DNA of 35,764 nucleotides from CAYJMQ01 sp964392415 (GTDB lineage: Bacteria > Bdellovibrionota > JACOXK01 > 2-02-FULL-40-11). How positions within the stretch are numbered: the first letter of the stretch is position 1; each line of letters starts with the position of its first letter. Under the pieces are notes generated by a model. It saw only the letters and a program-made list of their open reading frames with translations, did no database searches and was not told the origin of the DNA. Where the stretch lies: NCBI GenBank assembly GCA_964392415.1, contig CAYMPL010000012.1, forward strand, positions 1 through 35,764. The letters run 5' to 3'. The position numbers and the translations under genes are program-made. Of the stretch, positions 7,838 through 15,565 are shown one piece after another.

Positions 7838-7940
7838 CAACACATATACTTCTGCAACAGACGTGCCACAATATCCCTTTTCCACTTTAAAAAAATAGTA
7901 TGTTATTTCAAAAGGTTAAAAAGTTTCAGACTTAAAGTCT

Positions 7941-7964
7941 GATCTCTCACTCGGAAAAAATGAC
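7941..7964. repeat. Degenerate copy of the palindromic repeat
   Basis: The sequence begins gatctctcactcgg and ends aaatgac. This resembles the reverse orientation of the repeat family but has lost the pairing arms. The assignment is weak. Confidence 0.3.
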
Positions 7965-7972
7965 ATTTTTTG

Positions 7973-8023
7973 TCACCCGCTTAAGATCTTTTCCGATAAA
8001 TGTGTCAGATTTTCTAAATGCAT
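7973..8023 (-). CDS. 16-aa leader-like mini-ORF with a strong ribosome site
   Basis: An ATG at 8023 is preceded by a perfect AGGAGG with an ideal 6-nt spacer. A TATATT -10 candidate with a poor -35 lies about 25 nt upstream. The encoded peptide is MHLENLTHLSEKILSG, then a TGA. Downstream are a small inverted repeat (7927-7941), repeat copies, and the caspase-like gene about 175 nt away. It could be a leader peptide for that gene, a small secreted-stress-type peptide, or the broken start of a lost gene. No homolog is recognised. Confidence 0.3.
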   Translation of the reverse strand: MHLENLTHLSEKILSG

Positions 8024-8144
8024 AAAGTACCTCCTGTTTTTTTAAGAATATATCATGAGATTTTCGATGCTTTTAAACGAGCATAATAAGGCAAAGTGAA
8101 AATATTTTTTCTGAATAAAACTTTAGATAACATCTTGAAAAGTT

Positions 8145-8190
8145 CAGATAGAAAGCCCGACACGATGAGGGGTGTCGGGCTTTCTATCTG
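8145..8190. terminator. Perfect 19-bp inverted repeat, probable bidirectional terminator
   Basis: Arms 8145-8163 and 8172-8190 are perfectly complementary with an 8-nt loop. The GC-rich core GCCCGACAC/GTGTCGGGC is flanked by AAA on one side and TTT on the other, on both strands. It sits between the end of the M23 operon and the caspase-like gene. The U-tract is short (TTTCTAT), so it may instead be a palindromic repeat. A GTG-initiated frame crossing it (8053-8277) looks non-coding. Confidence 0.5.
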
Positions 8191-8294
8191 GCTCTCATAA
8201 AATGCCTCAGCGTTTTCAGGGGAGACAAAGCGATTGATACAGGTGAATTTCTTCCCTCCCCTCCCAAAAATGATCACCGCAAATTCCTACCATA

Positions 8295-8397
8295 TCAACC
8301 CCACTTCAGATCATAACTGACACTTCGCCCCCTCGCACGGTTCTGGACAAGAATACCCTTTGCCAATAAATCTGCGATTTCCCGGAAGAGTGACTTA
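8295..8397 (-). pseudogene. C-terminal remnant of a winged-helix (Fic-like) protein
   Basis: Immediately after the M23 stop, another minus-strand frame reads SLFREIADLLAKGILVQNR followed by ARGRSVSYDLKWG and a TGA. This has the look of the winged-helix tail found at the end of many Fic-family and related regulators (a helix ending in GIL, then the wing GRGRxxSYDL). Only about 33 codons remain and no start is present. I infer a relic left by a deletion. Confidence 0.35.
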
Positions 8398-9024
8398 CGG
8401 CAAATAATTAATGGGATTCTGCGGTTCTTCGAAGCGGCGGATTTCGAAATGGAGATGGGGGCCGGTGGAGCGGCCGGTGGAGCCGATGCGCGCGATCGGC
8501 TCTCCTCTTTGAATCCTCATTCCTTTTGTGACGAGGAGTTTTGAGGCATGCGCGTAAACCGTCGAAAACCCGCGCCCGTGGTAAATAATGACAGTATTCC
8601 CATAACCGGGCTCATGCCCGCTGTGAATGACTTTTCCAGAACGAACTGCTTTGATTTTTGAACCGAAAGGGGCGCGGATATCGATGCCGTTGTGGAATGT
8701 CCCCCATCTTCTCCCGTATTCCGAAGAAACAACCCCTTTGACAGGCCAGATAAAGAGATGACTCCCCCGTTCACTTTGGAAGGATTCGCCGTACGATGCC
8801 TTGAGAGGTCCACGCGGTTTGGAGAGATTTATTTCTGGCTGGTTTGGCGAATGGGCATGGCTCTCAAGGGAAGGATTGAGGTCGGCAAGCTCCTGAAAAT
8901 CAATCTGATACCGGTGAGAAATACGCGGGATTGTCTCCCCTTTTTCGACGGTATGTTTATTTTGCGGATTTTCAAAATGCGCACAGCCGACAACGGTAAG
9001 CAACAATAAAGCGAATAATTTCAT
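8395..9024 (-). CDS. M23 (LytM-type) peptidase lipoprotein with a LysM domain
   Basis: The 209-aa protein has a lipoprotein signal with lipobox VVGC (C14). A LysM-like peptidoglycan-binding module follows (about 24-52, HTVEKGETI...LADLNP), and then an M23 domain at about 92-205. The zinc-ligand motifs are present: HNGIDI and HLHFEIR, plus an upstream H in VYAHAS. It is expected to cut peptide crosslinks in the wall or, like NlpD, to activate amidases, from the periplasmic face of a membrane. The gene is last in the surE/DedA operon, 9 nt after its neighbour. No strong ribosome site is visible. Confidence 0.85.
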   Translation of the reverse strand: MKLFALLLLTVVGCAHFENPQNKHTVEKGETIPRISHRYQIDFQELADLNPSLESHAHSPNQPEINLSKPRGPLKASYGESFQSERGSHLFIWPVKGVVSSEYGRRWGTFHNGIDIRAPFGSKIKAVRSGKVIHSGHEPGYGNTVIIYHGRGFSTVYAHASKLLVTKGMRIQRGEPIARIGSTGRSTGPHLHFEIRRFEEPQNPINYLP

Positions 9025-9034
9025 TTCAGTTTAC

Positions 9035-9625
9035 TTATCGGAATAATACGCCGACAAGATAAAAACCGAGAATCAGCAAAACAAAAAAGAGGAGCGTTAA
9101 GAGATTAAAATATCTATCAATAAATCCTCTAATCGATTCGCCAAAAAAATAGATAAGAAGTCCCACCAAAAAGAACCGTGCCGAACGGCTGAGCAAAGAG
9201 GCGATGACAAAGATGCCAAAATGGATCGAAAAGGCGCCTGAAGCGATCGTGAAGAGCTTATAAGGAATCGGCGTAAAACCTGCAATCGCAATAGCCCAGG
9301 CGTCGTATTTTTGAAAAAGAATTTGGATATGCTCGTATTGCGCTTGAAGTCCATAAAAATGGAGAATCGGCCACCCGACAAGCGACATCAGATAGACGCC
9401 GATGGCATATCCCGCCATCCCTCCCAAAACAGAGGCGACAGACGAAACAGACGCATAAAAAAATGAGCGTTTTGGTCGTGAAATAGAAAGGGCAATCTGC
9501 AACACATCGGGGGGAACGGGGAAAAAAGACGACTCGGCAAATGCAATTCCAAAAAGCGCGGGTGTTCCGTAGGGGGTATGTGCCCAGTGAAGAACCCAAT
9601 TATAGAGGCTTTTGAGTAGCTTCAT
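9035..9625 (-). CDS. DedA/VTT-domain membrane protein (YqaA-like)
   Basis: The product is 196 aa with four to five membrane segments. It carries the VTT/DedA signatures: the re-entrant FAESSFFPVPPDVLQIALS near residues 29-47 and the second half GFTPIPYKLFTIASGAF near 116-132. Members of this family are linked to lipid scrambling, undecaprenyl phosphate recycling and membrane homeostasis. The ATG lies 26 nt inside the end of surE, implying translational coupling. Its position beside SurE and an M23 peptidase fits an envelope role. Confidence 0.83.
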   Translation of the reverse strand: MKLLKSLYNWVLHWAHTPYGTPALFGIAFAESSFFPVPPDVLQIALSISRPKRSFFYASVSSVASVLGGMAGYAIGVYLMSLVGWPILHFYGLQAQYEHIQILFQKYDAWAIAIAGFTPIPYKLFTIASGAFSIHFGIFVIASLLSRSARFFLVGLLIYFFGESIRGFIDRYFNLLTLLFFVLLILGFYLVGVLFR

Positions 9626-10385
9626 GCAGCGCTTTCAAATTCCATTTTTTGAGACGTTGGATCGTTTCATGATGGGTTGCATCAATGTGAAGAGGAGTGA
9701 CTGAAACACAGCGCTCATCAATCGCTCTACAGTCGGTCTCCCCTTTTGGGTCGTAACCAAGATATTTCCCCCCCAGCCAATAGTAGTTTCTCCCTCTTGG
9801 ATCTTTTTGTTCAACAATCCGGTCGCTATAATATCGAAAACCGGTTCGAACGACACGAATTCCTTTAATATCCCGAAGCGGCAGTTCCGGGACATTGACA
9901 TTTAAAAGAATCTGCTCAGGAAGTCCTCTTTTCAAAACCTCTTTTGCAATCTGATACGCATATTCTGCCGCAGGGCCAAAATCGATATCATTATCAAGAC
10001 CTTCATGAACGAGAGAAATGGCGATTGCGGGGACTTTCAAGAAAGTTGCCTCCCTTGCAACCGCAACGGTCCCCGAATAGTGTGTATCGCTTCCGAGATT
10101 GGGCCCTCGGTTGATCCCGGAAACCACCAGATCGGGTTTCGATCGAAGAAGCTTTTTGATTCCGATATAGACGCAATCGGCCGGAGTTCCATTGATAGAA
10201 TAAAAACCGGAATGGGTCGGCTCAATCCGAATCGGTTTATGGAGTGTAAGCGAGTGCCCCGTTGTCGACCGCTCCTGAGAAGGGGCAACGACCGTTACTT
10301 TCCCAAGTCGTTTCAGACTTTGAGCCAGAACCTGAAGTCCCGGCGCCAAAATCCCATCGTCATTCGAAACAAGGATGGAAGACAT
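9600..10385 (-). CDS. surE: 5'/3'-nucleotidase SurE
   Basis: This 261-aa metal-dependent phosphatase hydrolyses nucleoside 5'- and 3'-monophosphates and is often a stationary-phase survival factor. The metal site is at the N-terminus (SNDDGILAPG, D9 and D10). APSQERSTTGHSLT follows near residue 35, and the Asn ligand is in SGINRGPNLGSD near 95. It lies 5 nt after the stop of a lysine-rich microprotein gene and overlaps the DedA gene by 26 nt. In many Proteobacteria surE neighbours pcm and nlpD; here an M23/LysM lipoprotein takes the nlpD-like position and pcm is absent. Confidence 0.95.
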   Translation of the reverse strand: MSSILVSNDDGILAPGLQVLAQSLKRLGKVTVVAPSQERSTTGHSLTLHKPIRIEPTHSGFYSINGTPADCVYIGIKKLLRSKPDLVVSGINRGPNLGSDTHYSGTVAVAREATFLKVPAIAISLVHEGLDNDIDFGPAAEYAYQIAKEVLKRGLPEQILLNVNVPELPLRDIKGIRVVRTGFRYYSDRIVEQKDPRGRNYYWLGGKYLGYDPKGETDCRAIDERCVSVTPLHIDATHHETIQRLKKWNLKALHEATQKPL

Positions 10386-10390
10386 CCGAA

Positions 10391-10513
10391 CTATTTCGTA
10401 GGGAGTTTCGGAGGGGTTGTGCCAAACTTTTTGATTCTCTTTTTTCTTTTCTTTCCCAGCTTCGTTTTCTTGCGAAGCCTCCGAATCTCAGTCATGCGTG
10501 TATTTGAAACCAT
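10391..10513 (-). CDS. Lysine-rich 40-aa microprotein
   Basis: A short frame with ATG at 10513 is preceded by an AAAGGAT ribosome site and fits exactly between the epimerase stop (5 nt away) and the surE start (5 nt away). The peptide begins MVSNTRMTEIRRLRKKTK, has 17 Lys/Arg among 40 residues, and ends FGTTPPKLPTK. The snug operon fit and the non-random end argue that it is a gene. The charge suggests RNA, ribosome or nucleoid binding, but that is inference. I recall similar small basic proteins in deltaproteobacterial genomes but cannot name a family. A second such gene is at 21293. Confidence 0.6.
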   Translation of the reverse strand: MVSNTRMTEIRRLRKKTKLGKKRKKRIKKFGTTPPKLPTK

Positions 10514-10518
10514 CTGAT

Positions 10519-11487
10519 CTATCCTTTCAAATTGAGTGTCTTGACGAAGGCATCTAATGCCTGCTCGGTTGTATAATGATAACTGAACCCAATTTCCTTT
10601 TTCAACTTCGAATTTTCAATCAGCCACGGATAACGAATAAAGTCAAGCAGTCCTGCCGGCGCCTCTGTAAGAAATTTGCATCGAAGCCTCCATGCCGTTT
10701 CCGTCAACGGATAGATGACAGCCGGCGGGAGCCCCAAAAGGCGCCGCCTGAATTTTTGGGCAGCCTGGCTGAGCCGAATCACGCCATCCGGCGCCACATT
10801 GTATGCCCCTCTTTTCCCCCGAAACACAAAATGATAAAAAATCTCGGCAATGTCATCTTCATGAACAAACTGCATCTGGGGATCAAATCCACGCACTGAA
10901 AAAACAACCCTTTTTTGCATATAGCGGGCAATAAAGTTTTTCACATGCGGCCCCATGACCACGCAGGGACGAAAAACAATCACATCACACTCGGGGTGTT
11001 TGCTCTGATATTCATTGCAAAGGCGCTCCATAAGCACCTTATCTCTGGCATATGGGTAATCGTCGTTGCCTCTCAGGGGGTCTTCTTCTTTTAGAAAAGG
11101 AGGATGGGTCGCATGAGCGCCATAGGCCGTTCCAGAGCTTGCCATGAGGATTCTCTTGACCCCTGTTTTTTCACACGCCTCAAAAACGTTTCTTGTCCCG
11201 CCGACATTGACACGATACATCAGATCTTCATCATGAATCGGATCGACGATAAAAACGAGATGAACAACCACATCGACCCCCTGAATCTTAAAAATCTGAT
11301 CAAGCTTTTGATTGATATCCATACGGTATGTCTCTACCTTTTGAAATTTTCCGGAGGGAATCTTTTGATCGATCGAGACGATCTTTGAAATTGAATCCTG
11401 GGATTCGAGAAGATGAAGAAGGCGGGTGCCGATATAGCCAGCCGCCCCGGTCACCGCAACAACATGTGATCCACCATTTGACACCAT
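10519..11487 (-). CDS. NAD-dependent epimerase/dehydratase (extended SDR)
   Basis: The 322-aa protein has the Rossmann motif TGAAGYIG at residues 13-20, an acidic NAD-ribose-binding position (SIDQKIP), the active-site serines SSGTAYG near 117, and the YxxxK pair in YPYARDKVLME near 147. These place it among sugar-nucleotide epimerases and dehydratases. The C-terminal half does not reveal the substrate. It is first in a minus-strand operon with the microprotein, surE, DedA-like and M23 genes. No clear ribosome site precedes the ATG, and the divergent promoter for the gene at 11515 overlaps its start. Confidence 0.82.
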   Translation of the reverse strand: MVSNGGSHVVAVTGAAGYIGTRLLHLLESQDSISKIVSIDQKIPSGKFQKVETYRMDINQKLDQIFKIQGVDVVVHLVFIVDPIHDEDLMYRVNVGGTRNVFEACEKTGVKRILMASSGTAYGAHATHPPFLKEEDPLRGNDDYPYARDKVLMERLCNEYQSKHPECDVIVFRPCVVMGPHVKNFIARYMQKRVVFSVRGFDPQMQFVHEDDIAEIFYHFVFRGKRGAYNVAPDGVIRLSQAAQKFRRRLLGLPPAVIYPLTETAWRLRCKFLTEAPAGLLDFIRYPWLIENSKLKKEIGFSYHYTTEQALDAFVKTLNLKG

Positions 11488-11506
11488 AAGAGCTTTTACC
11501 TATGAT
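11478..11506 (+). promoter_or_regulatory. Near-consensus sigma70 promoter, leaderless architecture
   Basis: A perfect TTGACA is followed by 17 nt and then TATGAT (five of six consensus bases). Eight nt later comes the ATG of the small gene at 11515, with no Shine-Dalgarno site. The -35 box overlaps the first codons of the divergent epimerase gene. Confidence 0.7.
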
Positions 11507-11514
11507 TGGCTTGC

Positions 11515-11727
11515 ATGGCAATTCAAAACATATCGGAAGAAACAAAACATTTTTTGCAAAAACTTATTGAAACGGGCGAGAAGTGGTTGGCTGAGGAAGT
11601 TAAAAAGATTTATGACGCTTCAACCGATGAGAAAGATTTTCTTGAAGAAACATGTCTCTATCTCACCCGCCTTGAAATCAAAATTAAAACCTTGAAAGAG
11701 GAGTGCGAAAAACTTACCGCTCTTTAA
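11515..11727 (+). CDS. Small helical protein, unknown function
   Basis: The 70-aa product is highly charged and predicted to be all helical. Two amphipathic stretches are visible (about 6-33 and 40-68; the second is a heptad-like LTRLEIKIKTLKEECEKL coiled coil), with cysteines at 47 and 64. I chose the ATG at 11515 because the promoter places the transcript start at or just before it. A TTG three codons upstream falls in the promoter region. The gene converges with the next one and the coding ends overlap by 14 nt. No family is recognised; a polyhydroxyalkanoate-granule or regulatory coiled-coil role would be guesswork. Confidence 0.65.
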   Translation: MAIQNISEETKHFLQKLIETGEKWLAEEVKKIYDASTDEKDFLEETCLYLTRLEIKIKTLKEECEKLTAL

Positions 11728-12172
11728 GATGCTCCATGGCGGAACCGGCGGGCGCTCTCTCAGGACTAAAAACAGATCGCTCATTGGCGGTATTTTTTTG
11801 CGCCGCTTTTTCGGGGCATTCTTCTTTGCAGCGATAAAAATCACTCCATGCCGCCCCCCGGTCAACCTCGCTTAAACTCTCCTGGATGAGTCTGTCTTTT
11901 TCCTGTTGACACGCCTTATAGCAATCTTGTTCGTCTCTCACCAGCTGCGATTCCGTTGAAACATCAAATGGCAGAACCTGATTGACCGTATTGTCTAAAA
12001 CAACCGCCGTCCCTTGAGCCACAGGGGTGAGAGGATTGACTTTTTGAACCTCTTCGGCCATCGACTCGTCCCGTTTTGCCTGGGAAAGCCCGTCATTTCC
12101 AATTAATGACATGATGACAATCAGACAGACGAAAAGGGTGACGCATAAAAACCATCGAATTTCATTTTTCAT
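11714..12172 (-). CDS. Membrane-anchored or exported protein with a twin CX3C motif
   Basis: The 152-aa product has one N-terminal hydrophobic helix (about 6-23), either an anchor or a signal peptide. It then has a linker and a helical region with two CX3C motifs, C84/C88 and C115/C119, separated by 26 residues. In oxidising compartments twin CX3C pairs can staple a helical hairpin by two disulfides, which would fit the periplasm. The start at 12172 has a weak GGAAC site. An upstream ATG would add 16 residues. No family is recognised. Confidence 0.55.
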   Translation of the reverse strand: MKNEIRWFLCVTLFVCLIVIMSLIGNDGLSQAKRDESMAEEVQKVNPLTPVAQGTAVVLDNTVNQVLPFDVSTESQLVRDEQDCYKACQQEKDRLIQESLSEVDRGAAWSDFYRCKEECPEKAAQKNTANERSVFSPERAPAGSAMEHLKER

Positions 12173-12206
12173 AAACGTTCCACAAGAAATCGTCGCTATA
12201 AGTTTA

Positions 12207-12212
12207 ATTATA
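12207..12212 (-). promoter_or_regulatory. TATAAT -10 box upstream of the twin-CX3C gene
   Basis: A perfect TATAAT on the minus strand lies about 35 nt before the start at 12172. No convincing -35 box is present at 16-18 nt, so the call rests on the -10 alone. Confidence 0.35.
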
Positions 12213-12392
12213 GCCGGCAAATTCAGTTCGTCCAGATGTTATTTTTCGCCGCATGAGGATATGACATCTGGCTAACAAAAATTGTCATCGACTTTATTCC
12301 CGAGCTGTAAAAATCGACTAAGTTATTGAAATAATTAAAAGTGAGTTTTGGCATGCGCTTTGCTCTTAGTTATGAGTAAAGAGAGGTATGTT

Positions 12393-13091
12393 ATGAAAAA
12401 AATATCATTTTTAATCATTTCGTTTCTGGTTTTTTTAGGGTGTGGAACCGACTCACGAAAGTCTGAACAGACAGCAAAGCAACCAGACGCTTCCCCTCAA
12501 ATTCAGGTTGAAAATCAAATGACGCCGGAGTGGGCTGTAAATAACAGCATCAGCGGGGAGGTCGAAAAATTAACCTCCGACTACGAGCGGCTGCAAGTTG
12601 TTTTGGAGGTCAAAAAAGTTCCAGGCTCTCTTAAAGATAAGATAAAAATCTATGTGAAAGGCGACGATCTGATCGTTGACCGGACAAAAAGCAATCCAAC
12701 CTATTATGTCCGCATTGTTCCGCTCCCCAATGAAGCCAAACTGATCATCGATCGGTTTTACGCAGACGGATCGCATCTTTCTAAAGAAATTCCTCTTAAA
12801 AATGGGGTTCGGTCTTTAGACGATGAATTCATCTATGAATCGGCCGACAACTCTACGGAAAAAATTGAAATAAAAGATAGCGCCTTAAAGATGGAAGCAA
12901 ATGCCCCCCGTTATAAAGTGGTCTACAAGGATGGCAAATGGTCTGCTGAATACCAGGAAAAAGAGATGATGACAGAGGGATTTGAAAAAATAGTCGCGCT
13001 TCCCGAAGTCAAGGCTGCGCTTGAAGAGGCGGGGATAGAGCCGGAAAAGATAAAAAAGATAAGATCCTATTTTAAAATTCGGGCAGAGTAA
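12393..13091 (+). CDS. Lipoprotein of unknown function
   Basis: The 232-aa product has a positively charged start, a hydrophobic core and a lipobox FLGC (C17). A low-complexity linker follows (about 18-45), then a mixed alpha/beta region. GAGAGG lies 6 nt before the ATG at 12393, which decides the start over an upstream in-frame ATG. There are no known catalytic motifs. It is the last gene before lon, 55 nt away, but no clear terminator separates them. Confidence 0.7.
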   Translation: MKKISFLIISFLVFLGCGTDSRKSEQTAKQPDASPQIQVENQMTPEWAVNNSISGEVEKLTSDYERLQVVLEVKKVPGSLKDKIKIYVKGDDLIVDRTKSNPTYYVRIVPLPNEAKLIIDRFYADGSHLSKEIPLKNGVRSLDDEFIYESADNSTEKIEIKDSALKMEANAPRYKVVYKDGKWSAEYQEKEMMTEGFEKIVALPEVKAALEEAGIEPEKIKKIRSYFKIRAE

Positions 13092-13146
13092 CCACTCCTA
13101 CTTCAACTTTCCAAAAAGCTTCCGATAAGAGGGGTAAGGAGGCCAG

Positions 13147-15558
13147 ATGCCAAAGGGAAAGGGACCCCATAAGCTTTCGATTCCTGAGCAGATGCCGGTT
13201 CTTCCGATATTAAGCGTTGTTGTTTTCCCGTTCGCCATTGTCCAGCTCCTCGTTCGGCGCGATCGAAACGTCAATCTGCTTCGTTCGCTGAAAGGCAATA
13301 ACCAGATCATCGCCCTTGTAGCCCCCAAAAACTTCCAACACGCGGAACCGGATTCGAAAGATCTGCATGAATACGGCGTTGCCGCAAAAATTGTAAGTAA
13401 GGAAGAGATCGGCGAAGATACATTCCAAATTGCGCTTCAGGGACTCTGCCGGATCAGAATTAAAAAATACACACAGGAAGCCCCCTTCCTCATCTCGGAA
13501 ATCACAGAGGTTGTTGAGAAAGAATCGGAAGATCTCGAAACAAAGGTCCTCCTGGACAATCTCGTTGAGCTATTTAACCGCTTCGTTTCAGAAAACCCGC
13601 GCTACAGTTCAGAGATCGTAAGAATTGTTGAAATGAATCTCGACGAAGGCCCCAGTGTCATCACAGATCTCATTGCATCTTATATCAATTTTAAAATGGA
13701 GGAAAAGCAGCATCTTCTCGAAACGCTCGACGTTAAGCTCCGGATGCGCAAACTCATCGATTACCTCGGCAAAGAAATCGATTTTTTGAAAGTCGAGGGA
13801 GAAATTCAATCGAAAGCCAGACAGGAGATGGAGAAGTCGCAGCGCGAATATTTTCTCAGGCGGCAGCTGGATGAAATTAAAAAAGAATTGGGCGAAGATG
13901 ACCAGGTCAACACAGATCTCATTGAACTCAAAGAAAAACTCAAAAAGAAAAAATTCCCCAAAGAAACGATGGAAGTCATCAAAAAAGAACTCTCACGTCT
14001 CGAGCGCCTAAGCACGGTCGCGGCCGACTATCATGTGATCCGGACATATCTCGATTGGCTGATCGAGCTTCCGTGGGAACAAACGACGGAGGATATGCTA
14101 AACATTCATCAGGCAAAAAAGATTTTGGATGAAGATCATTACGGCCTGGAGAAGGTCAAAGAGAGAATCCTTGAATATCTGGCAGTTTTAAAGCTCAAAA
14201 AAGATCTCAAAGGCCCCATTTTGTGCTTTGTTGGCCCGCCTGGGGTCGGAAAGACATCGCTTGGGCAATCGATCGCAAGGGCAATGAAGCGAAAATTTAT
14301 GCGCATTTCTCTGGGTGGCGTTAAAGATGAAGCCGAAATCCGGGGACATCGAAGGACCTATGTCGGCGCCCTCCCCGGCCGGATCATTCAGGGAATCAAA
14401 AAAGCGGGAACCAGTAATCCCCTCTTTATGATCGACGAAATTGACAAAATCAGCGGCGAGCGTGGAGATCCTTCATCTGCGCTGCTGGAGGTCCTGGATC
14501 CGGCTCAAAACAACACGTTTAAAGACAACTATATTGAAATCCCCTTCGATCTTAGCCAGGTCATGTTTATTACCACTGCAAACCTTCTCGATCCGATCCC
14601 TGAACCGCTCAAGGACCGGATGGAGGTCATAAAGCTCTCCGGATATACTCTGGAAGAAAAAGTGATCATTGCCAACGACCATATCATTCCCAGGCAGATT
14701 AAAGAGCATGGCTTAACCCGGGAAAAAATTCATTTTACAGATGAGGCTGTCAAACTCATGGTTAAAGGGTATACGCGCGAAGCGGGTGTGAGAAATCTTG
14801 AGCGGGAAATCAGCCATGTCTGCAGAAAAGCGGCAAAAGAAATTGCCGAGGGATCCAATGAAAATTTCATTATCAAGGCCAACAACTTAAGCAAATACCT
14901 CGGTCCCAAAAAGATGTTTGAAGATGAAGCCTTGCAAATAAGCGAGGTCGGGATTGCGCAGGGACTTGCATGGAATGAGGCTGGCGGAGCGCTGCTCCAT
15001 ATCGAGACAACGAAAATCCCTTTTTCCGAAGGAATCAAATTCACCGGCCAGCTTGGGGATGTCATGAAAGAATCGGTTCAGACAGCGATGAGTTATGTCC
15101 AGAGCAGATCAGAGGCGCTTGGAATCGATCCCAAAGAATTTAAAAACTATATGATTCATGTCCACTTCCCTGCCGCATCGATCCCTAAAGATGGCCCTTC
15201 GGCGGGGGCAACGATTGCGACAGCCATCGCCTCGCTGATGAGTCAACGCGCGGTCAATAAAGATGTCGCCATGACCGGGGAAATCTCATTGCGAGGGCAT
15301 GTTCTGCCTGTGGGGGGGATTAAAGAAAAAGTTCTTGCAGCCTATCGGGCGGGGATAAAAACGGTTATTCTCCCCTCTAAAAATAAAAACGATCTTCTCG
15401 ATATTCCGAATGAGGTTAAAAGAAAAATTACGTTTGAACTGGTAGAAACGATGGATGAGGTATTCAAGGTTGCCTTGCTCCCAGCGCAGGGTGAGACAGA
15501 AGAAGAAGAGGAAGCGGAAAAAAAAGGGGCCGTCACTGAGCGAAGCCGGGCGGGGTAA
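13147..15558 (+). CDS. lon: ATP-dependent Lon protease
   Basis: This 803-aa cytosolic AAA+ serine protease degrades misfolded and regulatory proteins. It has the N-terminal substrate-binding LON domain (about 15-205, starting MPVLPILSVVVFPF) and a coiled coil. The AAA+ module has Walker A GPPGVGKTS near residue 363 and Walker B MIDEIDK near 428. The protease domain has catalytic serine PSAGA near 683 and catalytic lysine IKEKVLAA near 727. A GGAGG site precedes the ATG. The tail is unusual: an acidic run of glutamates, then GAVTERSRAG, which resembles translated dispersed-repeat sequence. Confidence 0.97.
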   Translation: MPKGKGPHKLSIPEQMPVLPILSVVVFPFAIVQLLVRRDRNVNLLRSLKGNNQIIALVAPKNFQHAEPDSKDLHEYGVAAKIVSKEEIGEDTFQIALQGLCRIRIKKYTQEAPFLISEITEVVEKESEDLETKVLLDNLVELFNRFVSENPRYSSEIVRIVEMNLDEGPSVITDLIASYINFKMEEKQHLLETLDVKLRMRKLIDYLGKEIDFLKVEGEIQSKARQEMEKSQREYFLRRQLDEIKKELGEDDQVNTDLIELKEKLKKKKFPKETMEVIKKELSRLERLSTVAADYHVIRTYLDWLIELPWEQTTEDMLNIHQAKKILDEDHYGLEKVKERILEYLAVLKLKKDLKGPILCFVGPPGVGKTSLGQSIARAMKRKFMRISLGGVKDEAEIRGHRRTYVGALPGRIIQGIKKAGTSNPLFMIDEIDKISGERGDPSSALLEVLDPAQNNTFKDNYIEIPFDLSQVMFITTANLLDPIPEPLKDRMEVIKLSGYTLEEKVIIANDHIIPRQIKEHGLTREKIHFTDEAVKLMVKGYTREAGVRNLEREISHVCRKAAKEIAEGSNENFIIKANNLSKYLGPKKMFEDEALQISEVGIAQGLAWNEAGGALLHIETTKIPFSEGIKFTGQLGDVMKESVQTAMSYVQSRSEALGIDPKEFKNYMIHVHFPAASIPKDGPSAGATIATAIASLMSQRAVNKDVAMTGEISLRGHVLPVGGIKEKVLAAYRAGIKTVILPSKNKNDLLDIPNEVKRKITFELVETMDEVFKVALLPAQGETEEEEEAEKKGAVTERSRAG
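15532..15557. repeat. Partial palindromic repeat at the 3' end of lon
   Basis: The stretch begins gtcactgagcgaagccgg and matches the first half of the repeat family. The second arm is degenerate. It supplies the last eight codons of lon. Confidence 0.35.
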
Positions 15559-15565
15559 GTGTGGT

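Noticed and set aside
7799..7885. Upstream extension of the caspase-like gene
   Set aside because: It translates a dispersed repeat (EIPRFARDD) and bypasses the good AGGAGA site and signal peptide at 7798.
8053..8277. 74-codon GTG-initiated frame on the minus strand
   Set aside because: It reads through both arms of the perfect 19-bp hairpin, has no family-like features and the only upstream purine run is inside the frame.
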